The notes below the pieces were generated by a model. That model was not told the origin of the DNA, made no database searches, and worked only from the letters and a program-made list of their open reading frames with translations. Shown piece after piece: positions 9,233-17,783 of a stretch of 45,134 nt of DNA. The stretch's first letter is position 1. The number at the start of each line of letters is the position of its first letter. Source of the DNA: VBAS01 sp964508655 (lineage in GTDB: Bacteria; Bacteroidota; Bacteroidia; Chitinophagales; Chitinophagaceae); contig CAZDUO010000028.1 in NCBI GenBank assembly GCA_964508655.1, positions 1-45,134 on the forward strand, given 5' to 3'. The translations under genes and the position numbers were made by a program.

Positions 9233-10005
9233 AATTCACAACACTCATAGTAGGCGGCATAATAATATTAACTGCTTTGGTTGTATTCATCATCCTCTTA
9301 ATCTTCCTTTACCAGCGCCGCTACTACCGCCACCTGCGTGAGAAAGAAGAGCTGCGGGCACAGCTGCAGCAGGAATCGCTGCAGGCCCAGCTGGAAATAC
9401 AGGAACAAACCCTGAAAAATATTGCCCAGGAAATTCATGATAATATCGGCCAGGAGCTCAGCCTGGCCAAGCTGAACCTGAATACCATGGACGTTTCCAA
9501 TCCAACGGAGCTGGAACATAAAATTGACGCATCAAAAAACCTGGTGAGCAAGGCCATCCAGGACCTGCGTGATCTTTCACGGGGCATGAATACAGATATG
9601 ATTGCCGACATGGGGCTTTACCGCGCCATCGAACATGAACTGGAAGTGACAGGCAAAACCGGCGGATACAAAACCCGGTTTGATGTGCTGGGCGAAATGC
9701 CCAGGCTGGCGCCGCAGAAAGAACTCATCATTTTCCGCATTGTGCAGGAGTCGCTGCACAACATCATCAAACACGCAAGTGCCAGCAGCATACTTGTGAC
9801 GGTGAAAAATGCTGACGGCACAATGGAACTGTGCATCAGTGACAATGGCAAAGGTTTTGACCCGGCAGCAGTGGAAGGAATGAAAGGCGCCGGCATGGGC
9901 CTGCGCAATATGCCCAACCGTGCCCGGCTGATTAATGCCGGCTTCAGCCTGGAAAGTGAACCGGGCAAAGGAACGGAAATCAAATTAACATTACCGCTGA
10001 ATTAA
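9229..10005 (+). CDS. NarX-like sensor histidine kinase (258 aa)
   Basis: A single N-terminal membrane segment (residues 5-28) is followed by a Glu/Gln/Leu-rich coiled coil (about 35-65). A HisKA_3 dimerisation domain follows with EIHDNIGQ (acceptor H70), then a HATPase domain with N-box RIVQESLHNIIKHA, DNGKGFDP and GMGLRNM. It is short for a sensor kinase, with no periplasmic or PAS domain. It overlaps the upstream membrane protein gene by 4 bp and precedes its NarL-type regulator by 13 bp. All catalytic motifs are present, in contrast to the duplicate at 10880. Confidence 0.93.
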   Translation: MKFTTLIVGGIIILTALVVFIILLIFLYQRRYYRHLREKEELRAQLQQESLQAQLEIQEQTLKNIAQEIHDNIGQELSLAKLNLNTMDVSNPTELEHKIDASKNLVSKAIQDLRDLSRGMNTDMIADMGLYRAIEHELEVTGKTGGYKTRFDVLGEMPRLAPQKELIIFRIVQESLHNIIKHASASSILVTVKNADGTMELCISDNGKGFDPAAVEGMKGAGMGLRNMPNRARLINAGFSLESEPGKGTEIKLTLPLN

Positions 10006-10018
10006 TAAAACCAAAACC

Positions 10019-10669
10019 ATGTCTGCAAAAATTGTACTGGTAGATGATCATGTATTGCTTCGCAGGGGACTGGCCGACCTGGTGGAAACCCTCGGGTACC
10101 ATGTGTTGTTTGAAGCCAATAACGGGAAAGAGTTTTGTGAAAAACTGAACCCGGCCGAACTGCCCGACCTGGTGCTGCTCGACATCAACATGCCGCAGAT
10201 GAACGGCTATGAAACGGCCCGCTGGCTGAAAAATAATTATCCCGAAATAAAAATTCTTGCCCTGAGCATGTATGATGATGAAAATGCCGTGATCCGCATG
10301 CTGAAAAACGGGGCCCGCGGATATATTTTAAAAGACACCGAACCGGGCGAACTGAAAGCGGCCATCCATGACATTCTTACCAAAGGATTTTATTATTCTG
10401 AAATGGTAAGCGGCCGGCTGGTGCACAGTATTACAGGCCTCGATGATGAAGGCCATGCTTTGCAGCAGGCAGGGGGGCTTTCAGAAAGAGAAACCGATTT
10501 TCTGAAACTGGCCTGCACCGAAATGACATACAAAGAAATTGCCGACCACATGCACCTGAGCCCCCGCACGGTGGATGGCTACAGGGATGCGCTTTTTCAT
10601 AAGCTGAATGTAAAAACCCGGACCGGCCTTGTCATCTTTGCCATCAAAAACGGGATAGTGCAGGTTTGA
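10019..10669 (+). CDS. NarL/LuxR-family response regulator 1 (216 aa)
   Basis: The receiver domain (1-120) has D9/D10, phospho-acceptor D55 (LVLLDINMPQ), Ser in the usual Thr position (ALSMYDDE) and Lys in GYILKD. A C-terminal LuxR-type HTH (about 150-216) contains LSERETDFLKLACTEMTYKE and LSPRTVDGYRDALF. It is the cognate partner of the kinase 13 bp upstream. It is highly similar over its whole length to the regulator at 11541, including the recognition helix, so both probably bind the same DNA. Confidence 0.93.
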   Translation: MSAKIVLVDDHVLLRRGLADLVETLGYHVLFEANNGKEFCEKLNPAELPDLVLLDINMPQMNGYETARWLKNNYPEIKILALSMYDDENAVIRMLKNGARGYILKDTEPGELKAAIHDILTKGFYYSEMVSGRLVHSITGLDDEGHALQQAGGLSERETDFLKLACTEMTYKEIADHMHLSPRTVDGYRDALFHKLNVKTRTGLVIFAIKNGIVQV

Positions 10670-10787
10670 GCTGATGATTTTCCTGCAGGTATCACACTCT
10701 AAAGCAGCACGAAAAAATTTTTTGTGCCTGTCACTGGCATCCTGCTGTTGTCACATCATTTTCAGGGGTGAAAAAACAACCGCCCAC

Positions 10788-10804
10788 ACCGTGTTTTCAC
10801 GGGT
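10788..10804 (+). promoter_or_regulatory. CCGTG inverted-repeat site D
   Basis: ACCGTGTTTTCACGGGT, with CCGTG/CACGG arms around a T-rich centre, lies 75 bp upstream of the degenerate kinase gene and inside the regulator cluster. It is a close match to sites A (17178) and E (7956) in the same gene-sense orientation. A dimeric HTH regulator such as the adjacent NarL-type proteins would suit such a site; this is inference. Confidence 0.55.
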
Positions 10805-10879
10805 ATATGCCGGGTTGGCAATTATTAATATTGCTGCAGAAATGTTAATCTTTTTTTCCTTACCGAAAACGGATGAAGC

Positions 10880-11533
10880 ATGAATATGAAAGCCCGGCAT
10901 ACTGATTTCCTGCTGTACGAAGAGCTGGTATCCTGTTTTGACTTACAGGACATGAACCTGAAAACCTTTTCCAAAGAAATTTATGAAAACATCGGGCAAA
11001 TACTCAGCCTGGTAAAAATGCGGCTCAACACCCTGCAAATTCAAAAGGGCAACGATTCGGAAAAAATTATTGAGGATTCCGGGCAGTTGCTTACCAGAGC
11101 AATTAAAGACCTGCGGCTGCTGGCCCGGCAGCTCAGCCCTTCTGAAATTGTGAAAAAAGGTTTTGCCGCTGCACTCGAATACGAATTGCAACGAATGCAG
11201 GATGCTGGTGTCTGCAAAGTACTGTTCAATGTAACCGGCAAAAATTTTAGGCTTGACCCCGTAAGAGAAATGATGGCCTTTTGCCTGCTGCAGCACCTGC
11301 TGAAAAAAGCCCTGCAGGAAAAAAGCTTCAGCGAACTGGAATGCCATGTCAGGTATTATAAAACCAAGGTGACCGTATCGTTCAGTTATAAAACAGGCAA
11401 GCTTTTTTATCCCCTGCTGGGCGAAGAAATAGTGGATGACGACATAATTAAAAGGGCTAACTTTATTAAAGCCACCGTAGCCCATGGAAAAAATGAAGGA
11501 ATAAAAACAACCAAAATCTGTTTTTTTAAATAA
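10880..11533 (+). CDS. Degenerate NarX-like kinase without catalytic residues (217 aa)
   Basis: It aligns with the dimerisation and catalytic region of the kinase at 9229, but the essential residues are gone. The acceptor His motif EIHDNIGQ is EIYENIGQ (Tyr35), the N-box Asn is absent (CLLQHLLKKALQEK), and the DNGKG and GMGL glycine boxes have no counterpart. There is no membrane segment. The frame is intact over 217 codons and the helical pairing region is well kept (QILSLVKMRLNTLQ, AIKDLRLLARQLSP). It looks like a pseudokinase, or a scaffold or modulator of the adjacent regulator, rather than random decay. It lies 7 bp before the second NarL-type regulator. Confidence 0.85.
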   Translation: MNMKARHTDFLLYEELVSCFDLQDMNLKTFSKEIYENIGQILSLVKMRLNTLQIQKGNDSEKIIEDSGQLLTRAIKDLRLLARQLSPSEIVKKGFAAALEYELQRMQDAGVCKVLFNVTGKNFRLDPVREMMAFCLLQHLLKKALQEKSFSELECHVRYYKTKVTVSFSYKTGKLFYPLLGEEIVDDDIIKRANFIKATVAHGKNEGIKTTKICFFK

Positions 11534-11540
11534 CACCACC

Positions 11541-12188
11541 ATGATAAACATAGCCCTGGTTGACGACCATGTCTTACTGCGAAACGGCCTGGCCAGCCTG
11601 GTAAGAAGCATTGGTTACAATGTAGCGCTGGAAGCGGACAACGGCCGCGATTTTATAAACCGGCTTGGCAGTGGTAGCCTGCCCGACCTGGTGCTGATGG
11701 ACATCAACATGCCGCAAATGGACGGTTATGAAACCACCCTGTGGCTGAAAAGAAATCACCCCGGAATACGGGTGCTGGCGCTGAGCATGTATGATGATGA
11801 AAATGCTGTGATCCGCATGCTGAAGAACGGGGCAAGAGGATATATTTTAAAAGAATCGGAACCATCGGAACTGAAAGCCGCCATCAATGCCGTGATGGAA
11901 AAAGGATTTTATTATTCTGAAATGGTGACGGGCCGGCTGGTGCACAGCATCTCGGGTATGGATGAAGAAAGCCATAGCTCGCAGCAGGTAATGAACCTGA
12001 CGGAAAGGGAAATTGAATTTCTGAAAATGGCCTGCACCGAGATGACCTACAAGGAAATTGCCGACAAACTGCACCTGAGCCCCCGCACGGTGGATGGCTA
12101 CCGCGATGCGCTGTTTCAAAAGCTGGAACTGAAAACCCGTACGGGGTTGGTGATATACGCCATTAAAAACGGCATAGTGCAGGTATGA
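11541..12188 (+). CDS. NarL/LuxR-family response regulator 2 (215 aa)
   Basis: A tandem paralogue of the regulator at 10019. The receiver has D8/D9, phospho-acceptor D54 (LVLMDINMPQ) and Lys in GYILKE. The LuxR HTH has LTEREIEFLKMACTEMTYKE and LSPRTVDGYRDALF. Long stretches, such as the region after ALSMYDDENAVIRMLKNGARG, are identical in protein and near identical in DNA. Its direct upstream neighbour is the kinase-dead protein, so phosphate must come from another kinase: the NarX-like one at 9229 or the propeller kinase that converges on it. Its TGA directly abuts the stop of that minus-strand gene. Confidence 0.93.
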   Translation: MINIALVDDHVLLRNGLASLVRSIGYNVALEADNGRDFINRLGSGSLPDLVLMDINMPQMDGYETTLWLKRNHPGIRVLALSMYDDENAVIRMLKNGARGYILKESEPSELKAAINAVMEKGFYYSEMVTGRLVHSISGMDEESHSSQQVMNLTEREIEFLKMACTEMTYKEIADKLHLSPRTVDGYRDALFQKLELKTRTGLVIYAIKNGIVQV

Positions 12189-15100
12189 TTATTTCTTTTC
12201 CAGCAGCACCGAAGTGCCGTTGCCGGGTGATGAAATGACGGAGGCACGATAACCGATATCGGCCGAGCGGCGCATGATATTTTTCAGCCCGTTGCCCTCG
12301 GTAATTTTCGCCTGTTCAAAACCTCTCCCGTTGTCGGTAATCCCTATTAAAAGTTTGTTATCCTTTTTTTCGATGAAAAGATTTATATCAGCAGCGCCTG
12401 AATATTTGATGCTGTTGTTGATGGCTTCTTTAATTATCATGTACAGGTTGCGTTTTTCTTCTTTGCCCAGTTTGGAGTCCAGCAGAACATCATTCACCCT
12501 GCGGTTAAAAGCTATATGGTGGGCTTCGCACAGCGGAACGGCAAATGTGTTTATCCGGGTAAGCAGGTGATCAAGCAGATCTTTTTTATCATCCAGCACC
12601 CAGATGATATCCCGCACACCGCTGATGGCTTCTTGTGTGCTTTCTTTTATTTTTTCCAGGTAGCCATTATTCTCCTTCTCAGTCATGGCCATGTTGGTAT
12701 ATACTTTTACGCTGTTCAGCGTGCTGCCCAGGTCGTCGTGCAGGTCGCTGGCCAGGTGGCTGCGTATTTCTTTTTCTTTCTTTAATTGATTGATGCGGAC
12801 ACGGTACAGTCCGTAGGTAATGCCGAGTGCCAGCAGGGCCACCAGTATTTTGAACCAGGAGGTCTGATACCATCGTGGCAGTAAAATAATCTGAATTTCT
12901 TTTATTGCGCTTTCAACACCGTCTTCATTTTTGGCTTCCACCTGCAGGGTATACGTGCCGGGCGTCAGCCCGATAATTGTTACGAAGTTTTGATTGCCGA
13001 GCTGTACCCATTCATCCTGCTGTTCTTTTATCCGGTATGCATACGTGGTTAGTTCGGGGCTGGAAAAGTTGAGGGCGGAAAACCAGACAGTAGCCTGGAG
13101 CAGGTTTCGCGGAAGTTTTGCTGTTTGTAAAAACAAGTCAGTTATCTCCTGTCTTCCGTTTTTGGATTCAATGATGATATTGTTGATGTATAATTCAGGC
13201 GGAGTGGTATTGGGGGTGATAAATTTCGGGTCAATGATGGTAAACCCGTCGGGGCCGCCGGCATATATTTTCCCGTTGTATATCGTGCCGCATAATTCTT
13301 CAAACGCATTGGAATGAAGGCCGTCGCTTTCAAAATAGTTGGAAACGGAATAATTGCGGATATTGATTTTACTTAGCCCATTGTTGGAAGTGGAAAGCAG
13401 CAGCGAATCATTTAACGGAAAAACTTTATATACACCGGCGTTGGCCATTCCGTCGTTCGTTGAAATTATTTTCTTTATGCTCAGCTTTTCATCAAGCTGA
13501 ATGATGCCGGAACCATAGGATGCCAGCCAATAATACCCGTTGGCCTCACATACATCAAAATATAGATTGAGAATCTGCCCGGTAACCGGATGAACTAACT
13601 CATGGTTTTCCAGTTGACAATTTGCCGGGTTGTAAACAGCAAAGCTGTTGTCTGACAGAATCCAAATCCGGTTCCGCCGGTCTTTATATATGGAGTTGAC
13701 AATTCCATCCTTTAACGGAACCGACGAAAGGCTGTCAGTTTTAATAAGTTTCCTGTTTTTATAATTCCATTCATATACTCCTTTGCTTTCTTCGCTGCCC
13801 AAAAAAAGGAGCGAGTCGTTCCAGTATACTGCGCTGTTGAATGATTGGTGACTGATGGGCGCCAGCTCGGGATACACTTTTTCAATCTCCGTAAACTGAT
13901 TGGGCAGACTGAAATGATATATCCGGCCGTTCATGCATACAATCATTTTACCGCCCTTATGCCTGAACATAAACCAGGATCCGCCTTCCTTCAGCCGCCG
14001 GATTTCCTTTTTGAAATTATCAACCCGGTAAAAACCTTCATAAGCACATACAAATTCCACTGAATCGTTATAAGGAAAAACAAAACTGCTTCGTTCTATT
14101 TTTGTTCTTAAATCAGCCGACTGATAATAATTCTGAAAAGGACTTTGCAGCCTGGTAGCTATTGCCGCTCCCTGTAAAGTTCCCAGCCAAAGATTATTAT
14201 GTTTATCAAAGAAAATATCATTAATGGAACTCGTCCATTTTTTCTGATCCGCTTTATTTACGTCTTCCACCATGTATGTAATTCCATCCTTTGTATTTTT
14301 TCTGAATAATCCTTCGCCGGTGGCAAACCACAGGTTATGCTTTGCATCCTGATACAGGTGCCTGACATCCTTTCTTTCGGCTTCTGGCAGCACATTGTTT
14401 TTTACCGTGATAATTCCGGATTCATCATAAATGATTTCCCTTGCGCCTGTGTGAGTGCCGATCAGCAGTTTACCCGGTTCAGTATTCTGACAGCTGTTAA
14501 TTCTTTTGAACAAATACCCGGCGGGTATCAAAAGTTCAGGCAGGGGATAGTGAAAAGCTGCTGAAAAATCATTTTCCGGGAAAAGTAGCAGCCCGTAATT
14601 GGCAACAAATGCCCAAACCCGGTTGTATTCATCAACATGCAAATAGTGAATGTCAAACTCGTAATTTTTCCTGGCATCCTTTTTAAACGGAAACGTCACA
14701 GGGTTTTTCAATTTATTTTCTTCGATATTGTAAACGGTAATGCCGTCATAGGTACCAATCCAGAGTTCATCTCCCCTTTGAACAAGTGATTTCAGCCAGG
14801 GATGACCAAACCTGCTGGAAGTATCAGCCGTAGCCACGGCATATTGAACTTCTCCTGTACTCAGGTTTATCCCGTTCAGCCCGCCGTATGGGGTAATCAC
14901 CCAAAGAATATTGCGGACAGTATCTTCCAGCATACCCGTGATATCACTCCCCAGCAACAGGTGTTTTTCACGGGCACTTTTGTTATAGATGATAATATCT
15001 TTACCGTCAAACCTGTTAAGTCCATCCTGTGTGGCAATCCAGATAAACCCGAAGCGATCCTGTAAAACCTTCACGACCTTATAAGAACTGAGGCCGTCGG

Positions 15101-15221
15101 CTAGTGAATAATGGCGAAAATTGATGTACTGGGTTTGTGCCTGCAGCGGGGTGGCGGTGAAGACAATGCAACCAATCCATACTGTTAGGTTGATACTGAT
15201 TTTTTTAAAATATACTGTCAT
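12189..15221 (-). CDS. Two-component propeller histidine kinase (1010 aa)
   Basis: A signal peptide (cleavage near PLQAQ, residue 29) leads into a periplasmic two-component-propeller region of about 700 residues with repeats such as FGFIWIATQDGLNRFDG, LWIGTYDGITVYN and LWLGTLQGA. A Y_Y_Y domain follows (TYAYRIKEQQDEWVQLG...), then one membrane segment (WFKILVALLALGITYGLY). The cytoplasmic part has HisKA_3 (ASDLHDDLGSTLNSVKVY, acceptor H828) and HATPase (IIKEAINNSIKYS, DNGRGF). It has no fused receiver or AraC domain, so it needs a separate regulator; the NarL-type regulators just beyond its 3' end are obvious candidates. The ligand is unknown. The gene diverges from the protease gene over a 57-bp spacer. 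Confidence 0.92.
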   Translation of the reverse strand: MTVYFKKISINLTVWIGCIVFTATPLQAQTQYINFRHYSLADGLSSYKVVKVLQDRFGFIWIATQDGLNRFDGKDIIIYNKSAREKHLLLGSDITGMLEDTVRNILWVITPYGGLNGINLSTGEVQYAVATADTSSRFGHPWLKSLVQRGDELWIGTYDGITVYNIEENKLKNPVTFPFKKDARKNYEFDIHYLHVDEYNRVWAFVANYGLLLFPENDFSAAFHYPLPELLIPAGYLFKRINSCQNTEPGKLLIGTHTGAREIIYDESGIITVKNNVLPEAERKDVRHLYQDAKHNLWFATGEGLFRKNTKDGITYMVEDVNKADQKKWTSSINDIFFDKHNNLWLGTLQGAAIATRLQSPFQNYYQSADLRTKIERSSFVFPYNDSVEFVCAYEGFYRVDNFKKEIRRLKEGGSWFMFRHKGGKMIVCMNGRIYHFSLPNQFTEIEKVYPELAPISHQSFNSAVYWNDSLLFLGSEESKGVYEWNYKNRKLIKTDSLSSVPLKDGIVNSIYKDRRNRIWILSDNSFAVYNPANCQLENHELVHPVTGQILNLYFDVCEANGYYWLASYGSGIIQLDEKLSIKKIISTNDGMANAGVYKVFPLNDSLLLSTSNNGLSKINIRNYSVSNYFESDGLHSNAFEELCGTIYNGKIYAGGPDGFTIIDPKFITPNTTPPELYINNIIIESKNGRQEITDLFLQTAKLPRNLLQATVWFSALNFSSPELTTYAYRIKEQQDEWVQLGNQNFVTIIGLTPGTYTLQVEAKNEDGVESAIKEIQIILLPRWYQTSWFKILVALLALGITYGLYRVRINQLKKEKEIRSHLASDLHDDLGSTLNSVKVYTNMAMTEKENNGYLEKIKESTQEAISGVRDIIWVLDDKKDLLDHLLTRINTFAVPLCEAHHIAFNRRVNDVLLDSKLGKEEKRNLYMIIKEAINNSIKYSGAADINLFIEKKDNKLLIGITDNGRGFEQAKITEGNGLKNIMRRSADIGYRASVISSPGNGTSVLLEKK

Positions 15222-15245
15222 ACTATTGATATGAATGAAAGGTAA

Positions 15246-15263
15246 TATTTTAATATTAAAATA
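15246..15263. promoter_or_regulatory. 18-bp perfect palindrome between divergent genes
   Basis: TATTTTAATATTAAAATA is a perfect palindrome in the 57-bp spacer between the propeller kinase and the protease gene, 15 bp before the protease ATG. It could be a shared operator, although such AT-only palindromes can occur by chance. Confidence 0.4.
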
Positions 15264-15278
15264 GAAACATCAAAAATC

Positions 15279-16871
15279 ATGAAACGTTCTTCGAACAAAA
15301 AAACGGATAGCGCTTTAATTGAAAAGACATGCAAATGGGCTATTATGATATACATGGCGGCAGATGATGCACGGGCCATCCGGGAATCATTTATTTTTCT
15401 GAAAGAACTGGATATTATCTGCCAAAAAATTGAAGCAAAGGAAGGAAACCGCTCTGTCCGTATGCTGCTGCAGATATACACCGATTGGGATGAGTCGAAC
15501 CGGGGAAGGAATTTTGAAGCAAGGCGTATCGAAATAGACCAGGAGTTTTCATCGGAAAACCTGATTCATAACGCAAAATTCACAAGCCTGGGTAATCAGC
15601 CTATGGGCACTGCAGCATCACTTTCCGAATTTATAAATTGGTGCAAACTCAGGTGCAATGCTGAAAACTATTTATTGTTTCTTTGGGGCCATGGTACGGG
15701 TTCAGGAATGTTCAGCACCGACCTGGAAGAATCTTACTATGATATTAAAAAAGCATTCCCTTCCCTGGAAATTTCTGTTGTCAATGGACAGGGTGCAGAA
15801 AAAATTATTACCGATGTAAGAGATTTCACCCATGAAGAGAACTCCTTATTTGAACAAAACAATATCCTTAAACTCCAGATAAAATTCAGGGGATCTGACA
15901 ACAGTGATATTTCTGACAGGTTTATTATTAGAAAAAGAAAAACTGATTTCTACAAAAAAAATAATGCAGAAAATTCCATTTCTGTTTTTGATTTACTTCC
16001 CGATGATTCGGGAGCCGGTCAATTAAATCCCGAAACAGAAAAACTAAGAAAGTATATAGTTTCCAGGTCACAACTCGACGGTTTGTTTGAAGGAGAAATC
16101 CGTGAAAGTCTGAAAAATAATGAAATTGATCTTCTGCTGATAATGGGATGCTGTATGCAAATGGTGGAGTTCGGTTATGAAATACGAAAGAAATGCAAAT
16201 ACATGGTAGCAAGTGAAGAGCTGATTTATTTCAACGGGTATAATTACCTGGACAGTTTTACTGCCTTATTTGAATATCCTGATATGAGCCCCCGCCAGTT
16301 GGGCAAAAGACTGGTACAGGATACCCCTCTTAAAAAATCCTATAGTGAATTTGAAAAACATGTGCTGGCCATTTCATGTGTGGATTTGAAGAAAAACGTC
16401 CGCCTGGCAAACTATCTTGATGAATTTGCCTTATCCATATCCAATTCAAAAAGCAATGGTGAATTGAAAAAACTGATCCGTAAGGCCCGCCGTAAATGCA
16501 GGCACTTTGGAGAAAATTCATATACCTATTCCTTTATTGACCTGACCTGGTTCATGAAAAAGTTCAACGAGCTGATTGAAACAGATAAAAGCAAAAGCCG
16601 GTTATATAAACTTTCAGATAAAATTATCCGGCATCTTGAGCACAATTACATAATAGAATCCTGGATCGGAAACAGGCGCACGCCCAGCCTTGTGCGGAAA
16701 CAATCCTACGGCGGTCATGGAGTCGGTATTTATTTTCCACAGTCAAAACAGGTGCACAAGGAAAATGGCGACCTGGGAATACCTTTTGAAAAGAATGGCA
16801 ATGGCAGGATGAATTTGTTTACAAAGGATAAAAACTGGAGCAAAATAATATTCCCCGAAACTAAAAAATAA
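15279..16871 (+). CDS. Clostripain-like (C11) cysteine peptidase (530 aa)
   Basis: The N-terminus carries the C11 hallmark first strand WAIMIYMAADDARAIRE. The catalytic His motif is LLFLWGHGTGSGMF (H138). The Cys motif is LLIMGCCMQMVEFGYE followed by YMVASEEL; by alignment to the usual DACLM-x2-VE spacing the nucleophile is C291, with C292 beside it. About 150 residues separate His and Cys, including a charged insert (about 165-280) that I do not recognise. There is no signal peptide, unusual for a family often exported, so the enzyme is probably cytoplasmic. Family members cleave after Arg or Lys and some mature themselves. The gene diverges from the propeller kinase. Function here is unknown. 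Confidence 0.85.
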   Translation: MKRSSNKKTDSALIEKTCKWAIMIYMAADDARAIRESFIFLKELDIICQKIEAKEGNRSVRMLLQIYTDWDESNRGRNFEARRIEIDQEFSSENLIHNAKFTSLGNQPMGTAASLSEFINWCKLRCNAENYLLFLWGHGTGSGMFSTDLEESYYDIKKAFPSLEISVVNGQGAEKIITDVRDFTHEENSLFEQNNILKLQIKFRGSDNSDISDRFIIRKRKTDFYKKNNAENSISVFDLLPDDSGAGQLNPETEKLRKYIVSRSQLDGLFEGEIRESLKNNEIDLLLIMGCCMQMVEFGYEIRKKCKYMVASEELIYFNGYNYLDSFTALFEYPDMSPRQLGKRLVQDTPLKKSYSEFEKHVLAISCVDLKKNVRLANYLDEFALSISNSKSNGELKKLIRKARRKCRHFGENSYTYSFIDLTWFMKKFNELIETDKSKSRLYKLSDKIIRHLEHNYIIESWIGNRRTPSLVRKQSYGGHGVGIYFPQSKQVHKENGDLGIPFEKNGNGRMNLFTKDKNWSKIIFPETKK

Positions 16872-16896
16872 ACGGGTCTTGCAAACAAGACCCGTT
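16871..16896 (-). terminator. Terminator of the 31-aa basic protein gene
   Basis: AACGGGTCTT and AAGACCCGTT form a perfect 10-bp stem around a 6-nt loop. On the minus strand it is followed by TATTTTTT. It begins at the last base of the protease stop codon, so it may also affect that transcript, although no T-tract follows on the plus strand. Confidence 0.75.
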
Positions 16897-16913
16897 GTGT
16901 AAAAAAACAGCGG

Positions 16914-17009
16914 TTATTTAGGTTTTTTAGCCGCTTTGCCTTTTGAGGCTTTTGCTTTTCTTTTTTTGCCGGCTTTACTTTTTACACCGGCTTTTCCTTT
17001 GTTTGGCAT
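16914..17009 (-). CDS. Small Lys/Ala-rich basic protein (31 aa)
   Basis: A short frame from ATG at 17009 encodes 31 residues with repeated GKA/SKA/KKRKAKA units, about 14 Lys, one Arg and no acidic residues, so it is extremely basic. Such composition resembles histone-H1-like tails or small ribosome-associated peptides, but I recognise no specific family. Support for a real gene comes from a perfect terminator hairpin just past the stop and site A about 170 bp upstream. DNA or RNA binding is inferred from charge alone. Confidence 0.6.
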   Translation of the reverse strand: MPNKGKAGVKSKAGKKRKAKASKGKAAKKPK

Positions 17010-17177
17010 GTTTTAAAATTTAAGGTTAAGAGATGAACCCCTCAATTATCTGTCATTAATATTTCCAAGTTAATATTTCACTTTTTACCAATCCTGTTTT
17101 TTCTTTCCACATTGCCTGCTGTCAAACTTAATTCTTAGCCTTATACTATTACAACCGTCCTTTCCCCCTTTCTCACC

Positions 17178-17194
17178 CCCGTGAAAACACGGGT
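17178..17194 (-). promoter_or_regulatory. CCGTG inverted-repeat site A
   Basis: CCCGTGAAAACACGGG is a perfect inverted repeat with 6-bp arms and an AAAA centre. On the minus strand it reads CCCGTGTTTTCACGGG. It lies about 170 bp upstream of the 31-aa gene and just past the hairpin that ends the 176-aa lipoprotein gene. It is the best match to the five-site consensus. Confidence 0.6.
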
Positions 17195-17203
17195 ACAATA
17201 ATG

Positions 17204-17237
17204 CCGGCCGCTTTGTACTGAATAAAAGACCGGCCGG
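17204..17237 (-). terminator. Hairpin after the 176-aa lipoprotein gene
   Basis: CCGGCCG and CGGCCGG form a GC-rich 7-bp stem around a 20-nt loop, 16 bp past the stop of the 176-aa gene. No good T-tract follows on the minus strand, so termination is likely but not certain. Confidence 0.5.
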
Positions 17238-17252
17238 GTGATGAAATCAGAA

Positions 17253-17783
17253 TTAATGACTTAATACCTGCACTGCCTCCTGGTAATTTTCCCAGTTTAT
17301 CTTATGGCTGCTGTACATTGATGCAGGAACAAGTATGTATTTGAACCTGTACTGCTGAAACCGGCTGACCGCCTCGGGAATAAAAGCCGATGGATCCGGA
17401 TTTTTTATGGTGAGCACAAAACCCCGGTCGTCCAGTGTATAACGGAAGCAGTATAATCCATCCGGGGTAATTTCCGGAACGGATACATTCGCCGGTAATT
17501 TCAAAGTTGCCCGGCCGCCTGCCACTTTAATCATATACACCAGTTTTATATACCGGTTCATATCAACACCCTCCGGATACTTTACCTTCAGTATTCCTTC
17601 GAGACAGGTTACTCCGTTTTTATTGCCTTCATGCAGCGGCAGCGTAAACCAGTTGCTCATCACTTTCATTTCATCATTTCCCGGCATTGATTGCCCGGCT
17701 GCATGATTCACAATTTCCCTGCTGCAGGATGTGAACAGCACTGCGGCCAGGATACTGAATACAAGAAGTTGAATCTTTTTCAT
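17253..17783 (-). CDS. Hypothetical lipoprotein, paralogue 1 (176 aa)
   Basis: The signal peptide ends in the lipobox LFTSC with the lipidated Cys at residue 20. The mature part shares pattern and ending with the next gene upstream (18014): FRFKYILVPASMYSSHKINW here against FRYRYIVIPKETYDSFQIDW there, both closing with a WxNYxEaxQxL motif, plus a shared DRGFVLTIKN/DHTGFILTVKN segment. I do not recognise the family. Site B lies about 115 bp upstream. The pair looks like a tandem duplication with moderate divergence. Membrane anchoring is firm; the role is unknown. Confidence 0.82.
   Translation of the reverse strand: MKKIQLLVFSILAAVLFTSCSREIVNHAAGQSMPGNDEMKVMSNWFTLPLHEGNKNGVTCLEGILKVKYPEGVDMNRYIKLVYMIKVAGGRATLKLPANVSVPEITPDGLYCFRYTLDDRGFVLTIKNPDPSAFIPEAVSRFQQYRFKYILVPASMYSSHKINWENYQEAVQVLSH

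Noticed and set aside
10674..10883. 69-codon open frame between regulator 1 and the degenerate kinase, overlapping the next start by 4 bp
   Set aside because: Composition is Cys/Ser-rich without domain or clear signal, and regulatory site D lies inside it; a chance frame in a leader is more likely.
14950..14980. GTGTTTTTCACGGG match to the regulatory motif
   Set aside because: It lies inside the propeller kinase coding sequence and codes for ordinary residues (AREKHLLL); likely chance.
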